Made by a program: the position numbers and the translations under genes. From the NCBI RefSeq assembly GCF_002091715.1, contig NZ_BDAG01000011.1, forward strand, positions 62,001-126,000: a stretch of 64,000 nucleotides of DNA, given 5' to 3'. The notes beneath the pieces were generated by a model. That model saw only the letters and a program-made list of their open reading frames with translations, was not told the origin of the DNA and did not search any database. Of this stretch, positions 26,114 through 36,048 are shown piece by piece (positions within the stretch are counted from its first letter, which is position 1; each line of letters begins with the position of its first letter). This DNA is from Pseudomonas migulae NBRC 103157 (GTDB lineage Bacteria; Pseudomonadota; Gammaproteobacteria; Pseudomonadales; Pseudomonadaceae).

Positions 26114-26761
26114 ATGGATAAATGGATTGAATTGGTCAAGGCCAAGATGAGTGAACTCAATGTCACTCAAGAGATACTCGCCGAGCGCCTCGGAATGTCC
26201 CAGGGCGGCATCGGCCATTGGCTGAACAAACGTCGCCAGCCGGGCATCGATGACATGAACCGCGTGTTACACGCGCTGGGCATGGATTTTCTCGAAGTGG
26301 CGATGGTCATCCGCGAGCCGGACACGTCGAAGGAGGAAAGCCAGGATCTGGTGCGAAAGTACAACCCGTACTTCCGTTACCCGGTCAGCGACTGGCGAGA
26401 ATCCTGCGAGGTGCGCGACGGCGAGCCGACAGTGTATGACAAGGCGCGATTCGAACTGACCGATTACCACGCTCAAGGCGCGGCGTTCTGGTTGAATGTG
26501 GTGGGCGATGCAATGACCGCACCGAGTGGCGTCAGTATCGCCGAGGGGATGATGATCCTGGTGGACCCGGCCATTGTGCCGGAGCCCGGAAAACTGGTGA
26601 TCGCCCAATGGCCGGACAGCACCGAGGCGACCTTTCGCAAGCTGATCGAAGAGGGCGGGCAGCGTTACCTGGTCCCGCTCAATCCGACGTATCCGAAAGC
26701 CCTTTACACCGACGCGTGCCGAATCATCGGCGTAGTGGTTCAGGCAACGGCCAGGTTCTGA
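26114..26761 (+). CDS. CI/PrtR-like repressor with a dead autocleavage domain
   Basis: The 215-residue protein has an XRE-type HTH at about 5-60 (VTQEILAERLGMSQGGIGHWLNKRRQ) and a LexA/CI S24-like C-domain. The ATG at 26114 gives the usual MDKWIELV start. Aligned with lambda CI, the Ala-Gly cleavage site is Ser97-Cys98, the nucleophile Ser149 is Ala133 (GDAMTAPSG against GNSMTAPTG) and Lys192 is Arg175 (TFRKL against TFKKL). It should therefore dimerise and bind DNA but not be cut in the SOS response. No pyocin or prophage genes are next to it; the target is unknown. Confidence 0.88.
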   Translation: MDKWIELVKAKMSELNVTQEILAERLGMSQGGIGHWLNKRRQPGIDDMNRVLHALGMDFLEVAMVIREPDTSKEESQDLVRKYNPYFRYPVSDWRESCEVRDGEPTVYDKARFELTDYHAQGAAFWLNVVGDAMTAPSGVSIAEGMMILVDPAIVPEPGKLVIAQWPDSTEATFRKLIEEGGQRYLVPLNPTYPKALYTDACRIIGVVVQATARF

Positions 26762-26800
26762 TCGGATCGGTCCTCGCCAGGCGTAGGACCGATCTTCATT

Positions 26801-28756
26801 TCAGGCTTCTTCCAGTTCGACCAACGCACTGCCTTCGCTGACCATTTCGCCTTCCTGGCAATACAACGCCTTGATCACCCCGGCGTGTGGCGCACGAATG
26901 CTGTGCTCCATCTTCATCGCTTCCAGCACCACCAGCTGCGCCCCGGCTTCGACCGCTTGCCCGGCTTCCACCAGCACCCGCACGATGCTGCCGTTCATGG
27001 GGGCAGTGAGCCCGCCGTGATGGCTGTGACTGGCTTCGACGGCGCCGATCGGGTCGTAGGCCTCGATGCGGCGCAATTCACCCTCCCATTGCAGATACAC
27101 AATGCCGTCGCGGCGGATTGCCCGATGCTGGAGGCGCACGCCGTTGTGTTCGGTCAGCAGTTGCTCGCCTTTGAGTTGGGCGCTTTGGGCAGTGCGGTCG
27201 CCCAACGTCAATGCACGGTCCTGACCTTCACAACTCAGGTGCAAGGTGACTTCGGTCGGCAGGCCGGCCCGAAAACCGTTGCTGTCGGCCCAAGGCGAAC
27301 TGAGGTCATCAACCCGCGGTGAACGAGGCTGGCTCTGGGCGAACGCCTGCGCTGCGGCTTGCCAGAATTCATCGCTGAGCGGCGAAGGTTCCGGCAGCAG
27401 TTGCTCCTGATAACGCGGAATAAACCCGGTATCCAGTTCTGCCGCTGCAAACGCCGGATGACCAACGATTCGACGCAGGAAATTGATGTTGGTCTTGAGC
27501 CCGCCAATCGCGAACTCATCGAGCATGCTCAACAAGCGCAGGCGCGCCTGCTCACGATCCTCACCCCAGGCAATCAGCTTGCCGAGCATCGGGTCGTAGA
27601 ACGGCGAAATCTCATCGCCTTCTTCAACACCGCTGTCGACCCGTCGTCCCGGACCTTCAGCAGACTCTCGATACAGCTCCAGACGCCCGGTGGCCGGCAG
27701 GAAATCATTGCCCGGATCTTCGGCATACAGACGCACTTCAATCGCATGACCGATCAACGGCACCTGGTCCTGGGTCATCGGCAGCGCTTCACCCCGTGCT
27801 ACGCGAATCTGCCAGGCCACCAGATCGAGGCCGGTGATGGCTTCGGTGACCGGGTGCTCGACTTGCAGGCGCGTGTTCATCTCCATGAAGAAGAACTCGC
27901 CGCGCGCATCCAGCAAGAATTCCACGGTGCCGGCGCCGATATAGCCGATGGCCTGCGCCGAACGCACGGCGGCTTCGCCCATGGCACGACGCTGTTCTGG
28001 ACTCAGGCCTGGCGCCGGTGCCTCCTCGACGACTTTCTGGTGCCGACGCTGAATCGAGCAATCCCGCTCGTTGAGGTACAGGCAGTTGCCATGCTGATCG
28101 GCGAAGATCTGGATTTCTACGTGGCGCGGCTTCAGCAGGTATTTCTCGACCAGCATCCGCGAATCGCCGAACGAGGATTGCGCCTCACGCTGAGCCGAGG
28201 CCAGGGCTTCGGCCAGTTGGCTGACGTCCTCGACCACTTTCATGCCTTTGCCGCCGCCGCCCGCCGTCGCCTTGAGCAGCACCGGATAGCCGATGCGTTC
28301 GCAGGCGTCGCGGAAGGTGTCGAGGTCTTGAGCTTCGCCGTGATAACCCGGCACGAGTGGCACGCCAGCGGTTTCCATCAGGGCCTTGGCGGCGGACTTG
28401 CTGCCCATTGCATCGATGGCTGAGGCGGGCGGGCCGAGGAAGATCAGGCCCGCCGCTTCGATCGCACGGGCGAACCCGGCATTCTCGGACAGAAAGCCGT
28501 AGCCGGGATGAATGGCTTGAGCGCCGCTGGCCTTGGCGGCAGCGATGAGTTTGTCGATTTGCAGGTAGCTGTCGGCGGCCTTGCTGCCACCGAGGTCGAC
28601 GCGGATATCCGCTTCGCGGCTGTGCCGGGCTTCACGGTCAGTGGCGCTGTGCACGGCGACGGTGGTCAGGCCCAGCGCCTTGGCGGTGCGCATCACCCGG
28701 CAAGCGATTTCGCCACGGTTGGCCACCAGCAGAGAGGTGATAACAGGTGCACTCAT
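26801..28756 (-). CDS. liuD: Methylcrotonyl-CoA carboxylase biotin-containing alpha subunit
   Basis: The 651-residue protein has biotin carboxylase (about 5-450, LLVANRGEIACRVMR, ATP loop KATAGGGGKGMK, MEMNTRLQVEHPVTE) and a C-terminal biotinyl domain with the acceptor Lys in EAMKMEH. With LiuB it carboxylates 3-methylcrotonyl-CoA in leucine breakdown. Its ATG overlaps the liuC stop (TGATG), so translation is probably coupled. It is the last gene of the liu operon; the order B-C-D identifies it rather than propionyl- or geranyl-CoA carboxylase. Confidence 0.93.
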   Translation of the reverse strand: MSAPVITSLLVANRGEIACRVMRTAKALGLTTVAVHSATDREARHSREADIRVDLGGSKAADSYLQIDKLIAAAKASGAQAIHPGYGFLSENAGFARAIEAAGLIFLGPPASAIDAMGSKSAAKALMETAGVPLVPGYHGEAQDLDTFRDACERIGYPVLLKATAGGGGKGMKVVEDVSQLAEALASAQREAQSSFGDSRMLVEKYLLKPRHVEIQIFADQHGNCLYLNERDCSIQRRHQKVVEEAPAPGLSPEQRRAMGEAAVRSAQAIGYIGAGTVEFLLDARGEFFFMEMNTRLQVEHPVTEAITGLDLVAWQIRVARGEALPMTQDQVPLIGHAIEVRLYAEDPGNDFLPATGRLELYRESAEGPGRRVDSGVEEGDEISPFYDPMLGKLIAWGEDREQARLRLLSMLDEFAIGGLKTNINFLRRIVGHPAFAAAELDTGFIPRYQEQLLPEPSPLSDEFWQAAAQAFAQSQPRSPRVDDLSSPWADSNGFRAGLPTEVTLHLSCEGQDRALTLGDRTAQSAQLKGEQLLTEHNGVRLQHRAIRRDGIVYLQWEGELRRIEAYDPIGAVEASHSHHGGLTAPMNGSIVRVLVEAGQAVEAGAQLVVLEAMKMEHSIRAPHAGVIKALYCQEGEMVSEGSALVELEEA

Positions 28757-29571
28757 CAACGCGGCTCCTTGGGGGTGGTTTCGGCCTGCCAGCTCGGCGG
28801 ACGTTTTTGCAGAAAGGCGCGCAGGCCTTCCTGGCCTTCGGGGCTGACGCGGATGCGCGCGATGGCGTTTTCGGTGTAGCGGCGCAGCGCCGGCGTCAGC
28901 GCACCGTTGCCGACTTCACGCAGCAAGTCTTTGCTGACGCGCATGGCCGCCGGGCTGTTGAGCAGCAGGTTGTCGATCCATTGCTCGACTTTCTGCTCCA
29001 GCTCATTGATCGGATAGCTCTCCGACAACAAACCTATTTCCCGTGCCCGCTGCCCGCCGAAACGCTCGGCGGTCAGGGCATAACGGCGCGCCGCGCGTTC
29101 GCCGATGGCTTGCACCACGAATGGGCTGATCACCGCCGGTGCCAGGCCGATACGCACTTCCGACAGGCAGAATTGCGCGTCATCGGCACCAATGGCCATA
29201 TCGCAGCAACTGATCAGGCCCAGCGCGCCGCCGAACGCCGCGCCTTGTACCACGGCCAGGGTCGGCACTTTCAGCTTGGCGAGGTTGTACATCAACTCCG
29301 CCAGTTCCCGGGCGTCGTCCAGATTGGTGTGGTAATCGAGCTCGGCGGATTGCTGCATCCACGCCAGGTCGGCACCGGCGCTGAAATGCCTGCCGCGTCC
29401 GCGCACCAGCAGGAAACGCAGGCTGGCATCGCCCGAGACCTTGTCCAGGGCGAGGATCAGTTCGCGGATCATTTCAGCGTTGAAGGCGTTGTTCTTTTCT
29501 TCTCGGCTGAGCCACAGGGTGGCGAAACCCCGCGGGTCGGTCTGCAGCTCGAGGGTGTTGAAGTCGCTCAT
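28756..29571 (-). CDS. liuC: 3-methylglutaconyl-CoA hydratase
   Basis: The 271-residue crotonase-fold protein has the oxyanion-hole segments GRHFSAGADLAWM (about 65) and GAAFGGALGLISCCDMAI (about 110) and an active-site acid in FCLSEVRIGLAPAVISP. It hydrates 3-methylglutaconyl-CoA to HMG-CoA. The ATG at 29571 follows GGAGACGGAC; an in-frame start at 29589 is less likely. A REP lies between it and liuB. Confidence 0.9.
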   Translation of the reverse strand: MSDFNTLELQTDPRGFATLWLSREEKNNAFNAEMIRELILALDKVSGDASLRFLLVRGRGRHFSAGADLAWMQQSAELDYHTNLDDARELAELMYNLAKLKVPTLAVVQGAAFGGALGLISCCDMAIGADDAQFCLSEVRIGLAPAVISPFVVQAIGERAARRYALTAERFGGQRAREIGLLSESYPINELEQKVEQWIDNLLLNSPAAMRVSKDLLREVGNGALTPALRRYTENAIARIRVSPEGQEGLRAFLQKRPPSWQAETTPKEPR

Positions 29572-29591
29572 ATTCGTCCGTCTCCACAACT

Positions 29592-29684
29592 CATGTGGGA
29601 GCGGGCTTGCTCGCGAAGAACGATAACGCGGTGCATCAGATAAACCGCGGTGAATCCTTCGCGAGCAAGCCCGCTCCCACAGAA
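29592..29684. repeat. REP inverted pair within the liu operon
   Basis: Opposed cores (ATGTGGGAGCGGGCTTGCTC and GCGAGCAAGCCCGCTCCCAC) sit between liuB and liuC. They may adjust the relative amounts of the two mRNA segments. Confidence 0.9.
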
Positions 29685-29686
29685 AA

Positions 29687-31294
29687 TCACATCCGGAACA
29701 CGCCGAAGCGGCTCGGTTCGATTGGCGCGTTCAACGACGCGGACAAGGCCAGGGCCAACACGTCGCGGGTCTGCGCCGGATCAATGACACCGTCATCCCA
29801 CAGCCGCGCACTGGAGTAGTAAGGGTGGCCCTGTTCTTCGTATTGATCGAGGATCGGTTGCTTGATCTCGGCTTCCTGCTCGGCGCTGAAACCCTGGCCA
29901 CTGCGCTCGGCCTGTTCGCGTTTGACTTGCACCAGAACGCCTGCCGCTTGCTCGGCGCCCATCACGCCGATGCGTGCGTTAGGCCACATCCACAGGAAGC
30001 GCGGATCGTAGGCTCGCCCGCACATGCCGTAGTTACCGGCGCCGAAGCTGCCGCCGATGATCACGGTGAATTTCGGCACCTTGGCGCACGCCACGGCGGT
30101 CACCAGTTTCGCGCCGTGCTTGGCGATGCCGCCGGCCTCGTATTTCTGGCCGACCATGAAACCGGTGATGTTTTGCAGGAACAGCAACGGGATGCCGCGC
30201 TGGCAGGCCAGTTCGATGAAGTGCGCGCCTTTCTGCGCCGCTTCAGCGAACAGGATGCCGTTGTTGGCGAGGATCGCGATCGGGTAACCGTGCAGGTAGG
30301 CAAAACCGCACACCAGCGTCGTCCCGAACAGTGCCTTGAATTCGTCGAACACCGAGCCGTCTACCAGTCGCGCGATCACTTCGCGCACGTCGAACGGTTG
30401 CTTGGCGTCCGCCGACACGACGCCGTACAACTCGTCGCTGTTGTAGAGCGGGGCGATGGGCGTGCGTTGCTGGACTTCACCGAGCTTGCGCCAGTTGAGG
30501 TTGGCGATGCTGCGTCGGGCAATGGCCAAGGCGTGTTCATCGCTCTCGGCGTAGTGGTCGGCGACACCGGAAATCTTGCAGTGCACATCGGCGCCGCCCA
30601 AATCCTCGGCGCTGACCACTTCACCGGTCGCGGCTTTCACCAGCGGTGGACCGGCAAGGAAAATAGTCGCCTGTTCACGCACCATGATCGCTTCGTCAGC
30701 CATCGCCGGCACGTAAGCGCCACCGGCGGTGCACGAGCCCATGACGACGGCGATCTGCGGAATGCCCATGGCGCTCATGTTGGCCTGGTTGAAGAAGATC
30801 CGCCCGAAGTGCTCGCGGTCCGGAAACACTTCATCCTGGCGCGGCAGGTTGGCGCCGCCCGAATCCACCAGATAAATGCACGGCAAGCGATTCTGCTGGG
30901 CGATGGTCTGTGCGCGCAGGTGTTTCTTCACGGTCAGCGGGTAATACGAGCCACCTTTCACGGTGGCATCGTTGGCCACGATCATGCACTCGACGCCTTC
31001 CACACGGCCGATCCCGGCAATCACGCCAGCGGCCGGCACGTCTTCGCCATACACCTCGTAAGCCGCCAGTTGGCTGATCTCGAGAAACGGCGAGCCCGGA
31101 TCGAGCAGGCGATTGATTCGCTCACGGGGCAGCAATTTGCCCCGCGAGGTGTGGCGTTCTTGCGCCTTCGGGCCGCCACCTTGCTGCACTTGCGCGAGCA
31201 GGGTGTGCAGGGCGTCGACCTGTTTGAGCATCGCCGCGCGGTTGGTCGCGAACTCCGCCGAACGGGGGTTGAGCTGGGTATGCAGGATAGCCAT
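29687..31294 (-). CDS. liuB: Methylcrotonyl-CoA carboxylase carboxyltransferase subunit
   Basis: The 535-residue acyl-CoA carboxyltransferase has an N-domain with [21 protein letters not shown] and [17 protein letters not shown], and a C-domain with [21 protein letters not shown] and [20 protein letters not shown]. It transfers carboxylate from the biotin of LiuD to methylcrotonyl-CoA. It starts 13 nt after the liuA stop. Confidence 0.95.
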   Translation of the reverse strand: MAILHTQLNPRSAEFATNRAAMLKQVDALHTLLAQVQQGGGPKAQERHTSRGKLLPRERINRLLDPGSPFLEISQLAAYEVYGEDVPAAGVIAGIGRVEGVECMIVANDATVKGGSYYPLTVKKHLRAQTIAQQNRLPCIYLVDSGGANLPRQDEVFPDREHFGRIFFNQANMSAMGIPQIAVVMGSCTAGGAYVPAMADEAIMVREQATIFLAGPPLVKAATGEVVSAEDLGGADVHCKISGVADHYAESDEHALAIARRSIANLNWRKLGEVQQRTPIAPLYNSDELYGVVSADAKQPFDVREVIARLVDGSVFDEFKALFGTTLVCGFAYLHGYPIAILANNGILFAEAAQKGAHFIELACQRGIPLLFLQNITGFMVGQKYEAGGIAKHGAKLVTAVACAKVPKFTVIIGGSFGAGNYGMCGRAYDPRFLWMWPNARIGVMGAEQAAGVLVQVKREQAERSGQGFSAEQEAEIKQPILDQYEEQGHPYYSSARLWDDGVIDPAQTRDVLALALSASLNAPIEPSRFGVFRM

Positions 31295-31307
31295 GGACAG
31301 CTCCGTT

Positions 31308-32471
31308 TCAGCGGGTTTCGTTGAACAGTTCGCGACCGATTAGCATGCGACGAATCTCACTGGTGCCGGCGCCGATTTCGTACAGCTTGGCGTCACGCAA
31401 CAGACGCCCGGCCGGGAATTCGTTGATGTAGCCGTTGCCGCCGAGAATCTGGATCGCGTCGAGGGCCATTTGCGTGGCGCGTTCGGCGCTGTAGAGGATC
31501 ACACCGGCGGCGTCCTTGCGCGTGGTCTCGCCGCGTTCGCAGGCTTGAGCGACGGCATACAGGTAGGCGCGGCTCGCATTGAGTTGGGTGTACATGTCGG
31601 CGACCTTGCCCTGGATCAGCTGGAACTCGCCGATGCTCTGGCCGAACTGCTTGCGGTCGTGGATGTACGGAACAATGAGATCCATGCAGGCCTGCATGAT
31701 CCCGGTCGGGCCGCCCGAAAGCACGACGCGTTCATAATCGAGGCCGCTCATCAGCACTTTCACGCCACCGTTGAGTACGCCGAGAATGTTTTCTTCCGGC
31801 ACTTCGACGTCATCGAAGAACAGCTCGCAGGTGTTCGAACCGCGCATGCCGAGCTTGTCGAACTTGTTACTGCGGCTGAAGCCTTTCCAGTCACGTTCGA
31901 CGATGAACGCGGTGATGCCGTGGGGGCCTTTTTCCAGGTCGGTCTTGGCGTAGATCACGTAGGTGTTAGCGTCGGGGCCGTTGGTGATCCAGGTTTTGCT
32001 GCCGTTGAGAACGTAATGATCGCCACGTTTGTCGGCGCGCAGTTTCATCGACACCACGTCGGAACCGGCATTCGGTTCGCTCATGGCCAGAGCGCCGATG
32101 TGCTCGCCGCTGATCAGTTTGGGCAGGTATTTGCTTTTCTGTTCGTGATTACCGTTGCGGTTGATCTGGTTGACGCAGAGGTTGGAGTGCGCGCCGTAGG
32201 ACAAGGCAACCGAGGCTGAGCCACGGCTGATTTCTTCCATGATGACCACGTGGGCCAGGTAACCCAGGCCAGCACCGCCATACTCTTCCGGCACGGTAAC
32301 GCCGAGCAGGCCCATGTCGCCGAATTTGCGCCACAGGTCGGCGGGAAACAGGTTGTCGATGTCGATCTGAGCGGCGCGCGGGGCGATCTCTTTGGCGACG
32401 AAGGACTGAACCTGATCGCGCAGCATGTCGATGGTTTCACCGAGGGCAAAGTTCAGGGATGGGTAGCTCAT
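31308..32471 (-). CDS. liuA: Isovaleryl-CoA dehydrogenase
   Basis: The 387-residue FAD acyl-CoA dehydrogenase has [15 protein letters not shown] and [16 protein letters not shown] for FAD binding. A Glu in [13 protein letters not shown] is the expected base of the isovaleryl-CoA branch, and it ends [14 protein letters not shown]. It opens leucine breakdown by making 3-methylcrotonyl-CoA. The ATG at 32471 begins the conserved part; in-frame upstream codons lie in the promoter. Two LiuR palindromes precede it. Confidence 0.94.
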   Translation of the reverse strand: MSYPSLNFALGETIDMLRDQVQSFVAKEIAPRAAQIDIDNLFPADLWRKFGDMGLLGVTVPEEYGGAGLGYLAHVVIMEEISRGSASVALSYGAHSNLCVNQINRNGNHEQKSKYLPKLISGEHIGALAMSEPNAGSDVVSMKLRADKRGDHYVLNGSKTWITNGPDANTYVIYAKTDLEKGPHGITAFIVERDWKGFSRSNKFDKLGMRGSNTCELFFDDVEVPEENILGVLNGGVKVLMSGLDYERVVLSGGPTGIMQACMDLIVPYIHDRKQFGQSIGEFQLIQGKVADMYTQLNASRAYLYAVAQACERGETTRKDAAGVILYSAERATQMALDAIQILGGNGYINEFPAGRLLRDAKLYEIGAGTSEIRRMLIGRELFNETR

Positions 32472-32527
32472 GGGGCACCTTTTGGCTTTTTTGTAGTGTG
32501 AGGAGAGCAGTGATTCAGCTCTCACCT

Positions 32528-32585
32528 TTACGTTAACGTAAGCCTGTGACGAATGGCTGTCAATCACCCTTTACGTTAACGTCAA
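32528..32585 (-). promoter_or_regulatory. Two LiuR operators in front of liuA
   Basis: The perfect palindrome TTACGTTAACGTAA (32528-32541) and a near copy (32571-32585) have centres 43 bp apart. This is the TTTACGTTAACGTAAA type known for LiuR, the MerR regulator of leucine/isovalerate use in gammaproteobacteria. A related site precedes liuR itself. Confidence 0.85.
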
Positions 32586-32627
32586 CTTGAGCGAGAGTAG
32601 AGCCAGTTCATAGTAAGGCGAGCCAAC

Positions 32628-32721
32628 CCTGTGGGAGCGGTCTTGCTTGCGAAAGCGCCGGATCAGTCGACATTGGTGCTGAATGACAGACCGCTTTCGC
32701 GAGCAAGCCCGCTCCCACAGG
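32628..32721. repeat. REP inverted pair
   Basis: Opposed CCTGTGGGAGCGGTCTTGCT and GCAAGCCCGCTCCCACAGG arms lie between the LiuR operators and the acyl-CoA synthetase gene. The first arm has two changes from the consensus. Confidence 0.88.
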
Positions 32722-32763
32722 TGGCCGCCGTAACACCCACTAATAAAGACAATAGGGGTCGTC

Positions 32764-34458
32764 ATGGATCAACCCAGTGCAAGCCCGCAACGCAGCTACA
32801 CCCGTGGTGCTCAGGACAAAGCCTTGCTGGCGATGACCATCGGTCAGGCGTTCGATAGCACCGTCGCGAAGTACTCGGCTGGAGAGGCGTTGGTCGTGCG
32901 CCATCAACAGCTGCGTTACACCTGGCAGCAACTGTCCGATGCGGTGGACCTGCAGGCCAGGGCATTGCTGGCGCTGGGCTTGCAGGCCGGAGATCGCCTC
33001 GGCATCTGGGCGCCGAATTGCGCGCAGTGGTGCATCAGCCAGTTTGCCAGCGCGAAAATCGGCGTGATTCTGGTCAACATCAACCCGGCGTATCGCAGCT
33101 CTGAACTCGAATACGTGTTGAAGCAGTCAGGCTGCCAATGGCTGGTCTGCGCGGGCGCGTTCAAGACCTCCAACTATCACGCCATGCTGCAGGGGCTGGT
33201 GCCCGAGCTGGCAGAGCAATCCATCGGACAGTTACAAAGTGAACGCCTGCCTGAACTGCGCGGCGTCATCAGTCTGGATGCGCAACCGCCATCGGGTTTC
33301 CTGCCCTGGTCACAATTGGCCGATCTCGCGGCCGGCGTGTCCGCCGAACAACTGCGCGAGCGTCAGGACAGTCTGCACTTCGACCAACCGGTAAACATCC
33401 AGTACACCTCCGGCACCACCGGTTTCCCCAAAGGCGCGACCCTCAGCCACTACAACATTCTCAACAACGGTTACATGGTCGGCGAAAGCCTCGGCCTGAC
33501 CGCCAATGATCGGCTGGTGATCCCGGTGCCGCTGTATCACTGCTTCGGCATGGTCATGGGCAACCTCGGTTGCATGACCCACGGCAGCACCATGATCTAC
33601 CCCAATGATGCGTTCGATCCGTTGCTGACCCTGACCACTGTCGCCGAAGAGAAAGCCACTGCGCTCTATGGCGTGCCGACCATGTTTATCGCCATGCTCG
33701 ATCAGCCGCAGCGAGCCGAGTTCGACCTGTCGACCCTGCGCACTGGAATCATGGCAGGCGCGACCTGTCCGATCGAAGTGATGCGTCGGGTCATCAACGA
33801 AATGCACATGAGCGAAGTGCAGATTGCCTACGGCATGACGGAAACAAGTCCGGTGTCTTTGCAGACCGGTCCGTCAGACGAACTGGAATTGCGCGTCACC
33901 ACGGTCGGCCGTACCCAGCCGCAACTGGAAAGCAAAATCATCGACGAGGCGGGCAACCTGGTGCCGCGCGGCACGATTGGCGAACTCTGCACTCGCGGCT
34001 ACAGCGTGATGCTTGGTTACTGGAATAACCCCGAGGGCACCGCGGACGCGATCGACCAGGCCGGCTGGATGCACACCGGTGACCTGGCGAGCATGAACGA
34101 CGAAGGCTACGTGTGCATTGCCGGACGCAACAAGGACATGATCATTCGCGGCGGTGAGAATATTTACCCGCGGGAGCTGGAAGAGTTCTTCTTTACCCAC
34201 CCGGCGGTGGCGGACGTGCAAGTGATCGGTATTCCGTGTTCGCGCTATGGCGAAGAGATTGTCGCCTGGATCAAGTTCCACCCGGGCCACAGCGCCACCG
34301 AGCAGGAGCTGCAAGCCTGGTGCAAGGAGCGCATCGCGCACTTCAAGACGCCGCGTTACTTCAAATTCGTCGAGGAATTTCCGATGACGGTGACCGGCAA
34401 GATCCAGAAGTTCCGGATGCGCGAGATCAGTATCGAGGAGCTCAAAGCGATACCGTAA
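32764..34458 (+). CDS. AMP-binding medium/branched-chain acyl-CoA synthetase
   Basis: The 564-residue ANL-superfamily ligase has the P-loop [16 protein letters not shown] (about 213), the YGMTETSP motif, [14 protein letters not shown] and the C-terminal lysine in [12 protein letters not shown]. It activates a carboxylate to its CoA thioester. Divergent from liuA and within the liu region, it could load isovalerate or another branched acid; acetoacetate or medium-chain acids are alternatives. Confidence 0.88.
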   Translation: MDQPSASPQRSYTRGAQDKALLAMTIGQAFDSTVAKYSAGEALVVRHQQLRYTWQQLSDAVDLQARALLALGLQAGDRLGIWAPNCAQWCISQFASAKIGVILVNINPAYRSSELEYVLKQSGCQWLVCAGAFKTSNYHAMLQGLVPELAEQSIGQLQSERLPELRGVISLDAQPPSGFLPWSQLADLAAGVSAEQLRERQDSLHFDQPVNIQYTSGTTGFPKGATLSHYNILNNGYMVGESLGLTANDRLVIPVPLYHCFGMVMGNLGCMTHGSTMIYPNDAFDPLLTLTTVAEEKATALYGVPTMFIAMLDQPQRAEFDLSTLRTGIMAGATCPIEVMRRVINEMHMSEVQIAYGMTETSPVSLQTGPSDELELRVTTVGRTQPQLESKIIDEAGNLVPRGTIGELCTRGYSVMLGYWNNPEGTADAIDQAGWMHTGDLASMNDEGYVCIAGRNKDMIIRGGENIYPRELEEFFFTHPAVADVQVIGIPCSRYGEEIVAWIKFHPGHSATEQELQAWCKERIAHFKTPRYFKFVEEFPMTVTGKIQKFRMREISIEELKAIP

Positions 34459-34541
34459 GAGCCGGCTTGCTGGCGATGCAGGCGCCGCGGTCCATCATAC
34501 AGACCGCGTCATCGTTCATCGCTAGCAAGCCAGCTCCCACA
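34458..34541. repeat. REP inverted pair, AGAGCCGGCTTGCTGG subtype
   Basis: Arms of the GCCGGCTTGCTGGCGAT type and TCGCTAGCAAGCCAGCTCCCAC lie directly after the acyl-CoA synthetase stop and before the end of the convergent CrcY RNA. Confidence 0.85.
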
Positions 34542-34561
34542 AGATCAAGAATTCTGAATCG

Positions 34562-34596
34562 CAAAAAGCACAAAGGGGAGCCGAAGCTCCCCTTTA
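34562..34596 (-). terminator. Terminator of CrcY
   Basis: The hairpin AAAGGGGAGC / GCTCCCCTTT with a TTCG loop on the minus strand (34596-34572) is followed by GTGCTTTTT. Confidence 0.85.
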
Positions 34597-34945
34597 ATTT
34601 TCGTTGCGCGTGCTCTTTTTTTATTATTGAGGGGCGGTCTGTTTTTGTTTTTGGCAACCGTGACCCTTTACCGCTGTTTTTATCGATCCCCATCCGGGAT
34701 CAAGAGCAAACGTATTTTTTTGAGCGCTGATCTGCTTTTTCGCTGAGCGATCCAACCAGTTCGGGAGCTACCTGAAGGTAGTTTTATTGTTCTCTGCCCG
34801 GTTGCGGGTTACTCCGAAAAGCACCCTGAAAAGCACACCTTCTCCAAAAAAATCTGTTAGCTGCGTCTCTGCCGTGTTGTTCTTGTTATGTCAGAGTCGT
34901 TTCGTCTTATTTTTATTGGTTTGCTGCTTTTTATTCTTGTTATGC
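34562..34945 (-). ncRNA. crcY: CrcY-type catabolite-repression small RNA
   Basis: This AT-rich 384-nt stretch has no gene, but its minus strand carries about six A-rich motifs (AACAAGAATAAAAAGC, CCAATAAAAATAAGACG, ATAACAAGAACAACACGG, GAACAATAAAACTACC, CAAAAACAAAAACAGACC, CAATAATAAAAAAAGAG) of the kind Hfq/Crc bind. It has a sigma-54 promoter upstream and a terminator downstream. In P. putida crcY likewise lies beside mvaB (HMG-CoA lyase), as here. It should titrate Hfq/Crc when CbrAB is active, lifting catabolite repression. The 5' end is estimated from the promoter. Confidence 0.88.
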
Positions 34946-34953
34946 CATAGAGA

Positions 34954-34970
34954 TAGCAGAAGCCGTGCCA
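34954..34970 (-). promoter_or_regulatory. Sigma-54 promoter of crcY
   Basis: The minus strand reads TTGGCACGGCTTCTGCTATC. The GG (34969-34968) and GC (34957-34956) are exactly 10 nt apart, the invariant sigma-54 -24/-12 spacing. CrcZ/CrcY genes are known to be transcribed this way under CbrB. Confidence 0.88.
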
Positions 34971-35007
34971 ACTTTTAAAATTCCTTTAGAATCAATGGCT
35001 TGAGTTT

Positions 35008-35093
35008 TTGTCGGATTTTTCTCTCAGTCAAAACCCGACAATTTGTTTCCGTGTTACTCGGTTAAGCCCCACATTTCAGATTTGGCGGTAACA
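35008..35093. promoter_or_regulatory. Candidate upstream activator sites for CbrB at crcY
   Basis: Two nested features lie 60-150 bp upstream of the RNA start. One is an inverted repeat TTGTCGG (35008-35014) / CCGACAA (35035-35041). The other is TGTTAC (35052-35057) facing GTAACA (35088-35093) with a 30-nt spacer. TGTTAC/GTAACA half-sites have been proposed for CbrB. This distance suits a sigma-54 activator. Confidence 0.5.
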
Positions 35094-35112
35094 CCCGGAC
35101 ACATCCGCGCAC

Positions 35113-36012
35113 TTATTGCGCGCTACGAACCTTGGCCACGCGCGAGCCGGTCGGACGGCCCAGTACTGTGCAAATCTGCTGACCAGCCAGAATCAAGGCG
35201 TCCAGGTCGATACCGGTATCGATACCCAAACCATTCAACAGATAAACCACGTCTTCAGTGGCAACGTTACCGCTGGCGCCCTTGGCGTATGGGCAGCCGC
35301 CGAGGCCGGCGATGGAGCTGTCGAACACGGCGATGCCTTCGAGCAGGCTGGCGTAGATATTGGCCATGGCCTGGCCGTAAGTGTCGTGGAAGTGCCCGGC
35401 GAGTTTTTCTCGCGGTATGTCGGCGGACACCACGTCGAACATCTTGCGCGTCGCGCCTGCCGTGCCGGTACCGATGGTGTCGCCCAGCGAGATTTCGTAG
35501 CAGCCCATGGCGTAGAGCTCCCGGGCGACTCGGGCAACCTGCTCGGGTGCGACATGGCCTTCGTAAGGGCAACCCAGCACGCACGATACGTAACCGCGCA
35601 CACTGACGCCATGCTGTTTGGCAGCCTCCATGATCGGCGCGAAGCGCTCCAGGCTTTCGCTGATCGAGCAATTGATGTTGCGCTGGGAGAAGGCTTCGGA
35701 GGCCGCGGCGAACACCGCGACTTCCTTGACCCCGGCGGCGATCGCATCTTCGAAGCCGCGCAGGTTGGGGGCGAGGGCGCCGTAGGTCACGCCCGGTTTG
35801 CGCTGGATCTGCGCGAAGACGTCGGCGGACCCGGCCATCTGCGGCACCCATTTGGGCGAGACGAAACTGCCGACTTCTATATAGCTGAGGCCGGCAGCGG
35901 TCAGCGCGTCGACCAGTTGCACCTTGTCGGCGACGCTGATCGGTTGGGCTTCGTTTTGCAGGCCGTCGCGGGGGCCGACTTCGACCAGGCGTACGTGGGA
36001 GGGAAGGGACAT
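35113..36012 (-). CDS. liuE: Hydroxymethylglutaryl-CoA lyase
   Basis: The 299-residue TIM-barrel lyase has VRLVEVGPRDGLQNE at the start (metal ligand Asp and catalytic Arg), SLGDTIGTGT and HFHDTYGQAMAN, and the family signature GLGGCPYAKGASGNVATEDV with the catalytic Cys. It splits HMG-CoA into acetoacetate and acetyl-CoA, the last leucine-specific step. The ATG at 36012 follows AGGTGA. It is also called mvaB. It lies downstream of liuR with a REP between. Confidence 0.95.
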   Translation of the reverse strand: MSLPSHVRLVEVGPRDGLQNEAQPISVADKVQLVDALTAAGLSYIEVGSFVSPKWVPQMAGSADVFAQIQRKPGVTYGALAPNLRGFEDAIAAGVKEVAVFAAASEAFSQRNINCSISESLERFAPIMEAAKQHGVSVRGYVSCVLGCPYEGHVAPEQVARVARELYAMGCYEISLGDTIGTGTAGATRKMFDVVSADIPREKLAGHFHDTYGQAMANIYASLLEGIAVFDSSIAGLGGCPYAKGASGNVATEDVVYLLNGLGIDTGIDLDALILAGQQICTVLGRPTGSRVAKVRSAQ

Positions 36013-36048
36013 GGGATTCACCTGTTTGAAAGGGTGAACGAAGATCCC

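Noticed and set aside
34787..34978. 63-codon plus-strand frame in the AT-rich region
   Set aside because: It lies antisense to the CrcY RNA, is rich in Phe/Leu from the T-rich strand and has no ribosome site.
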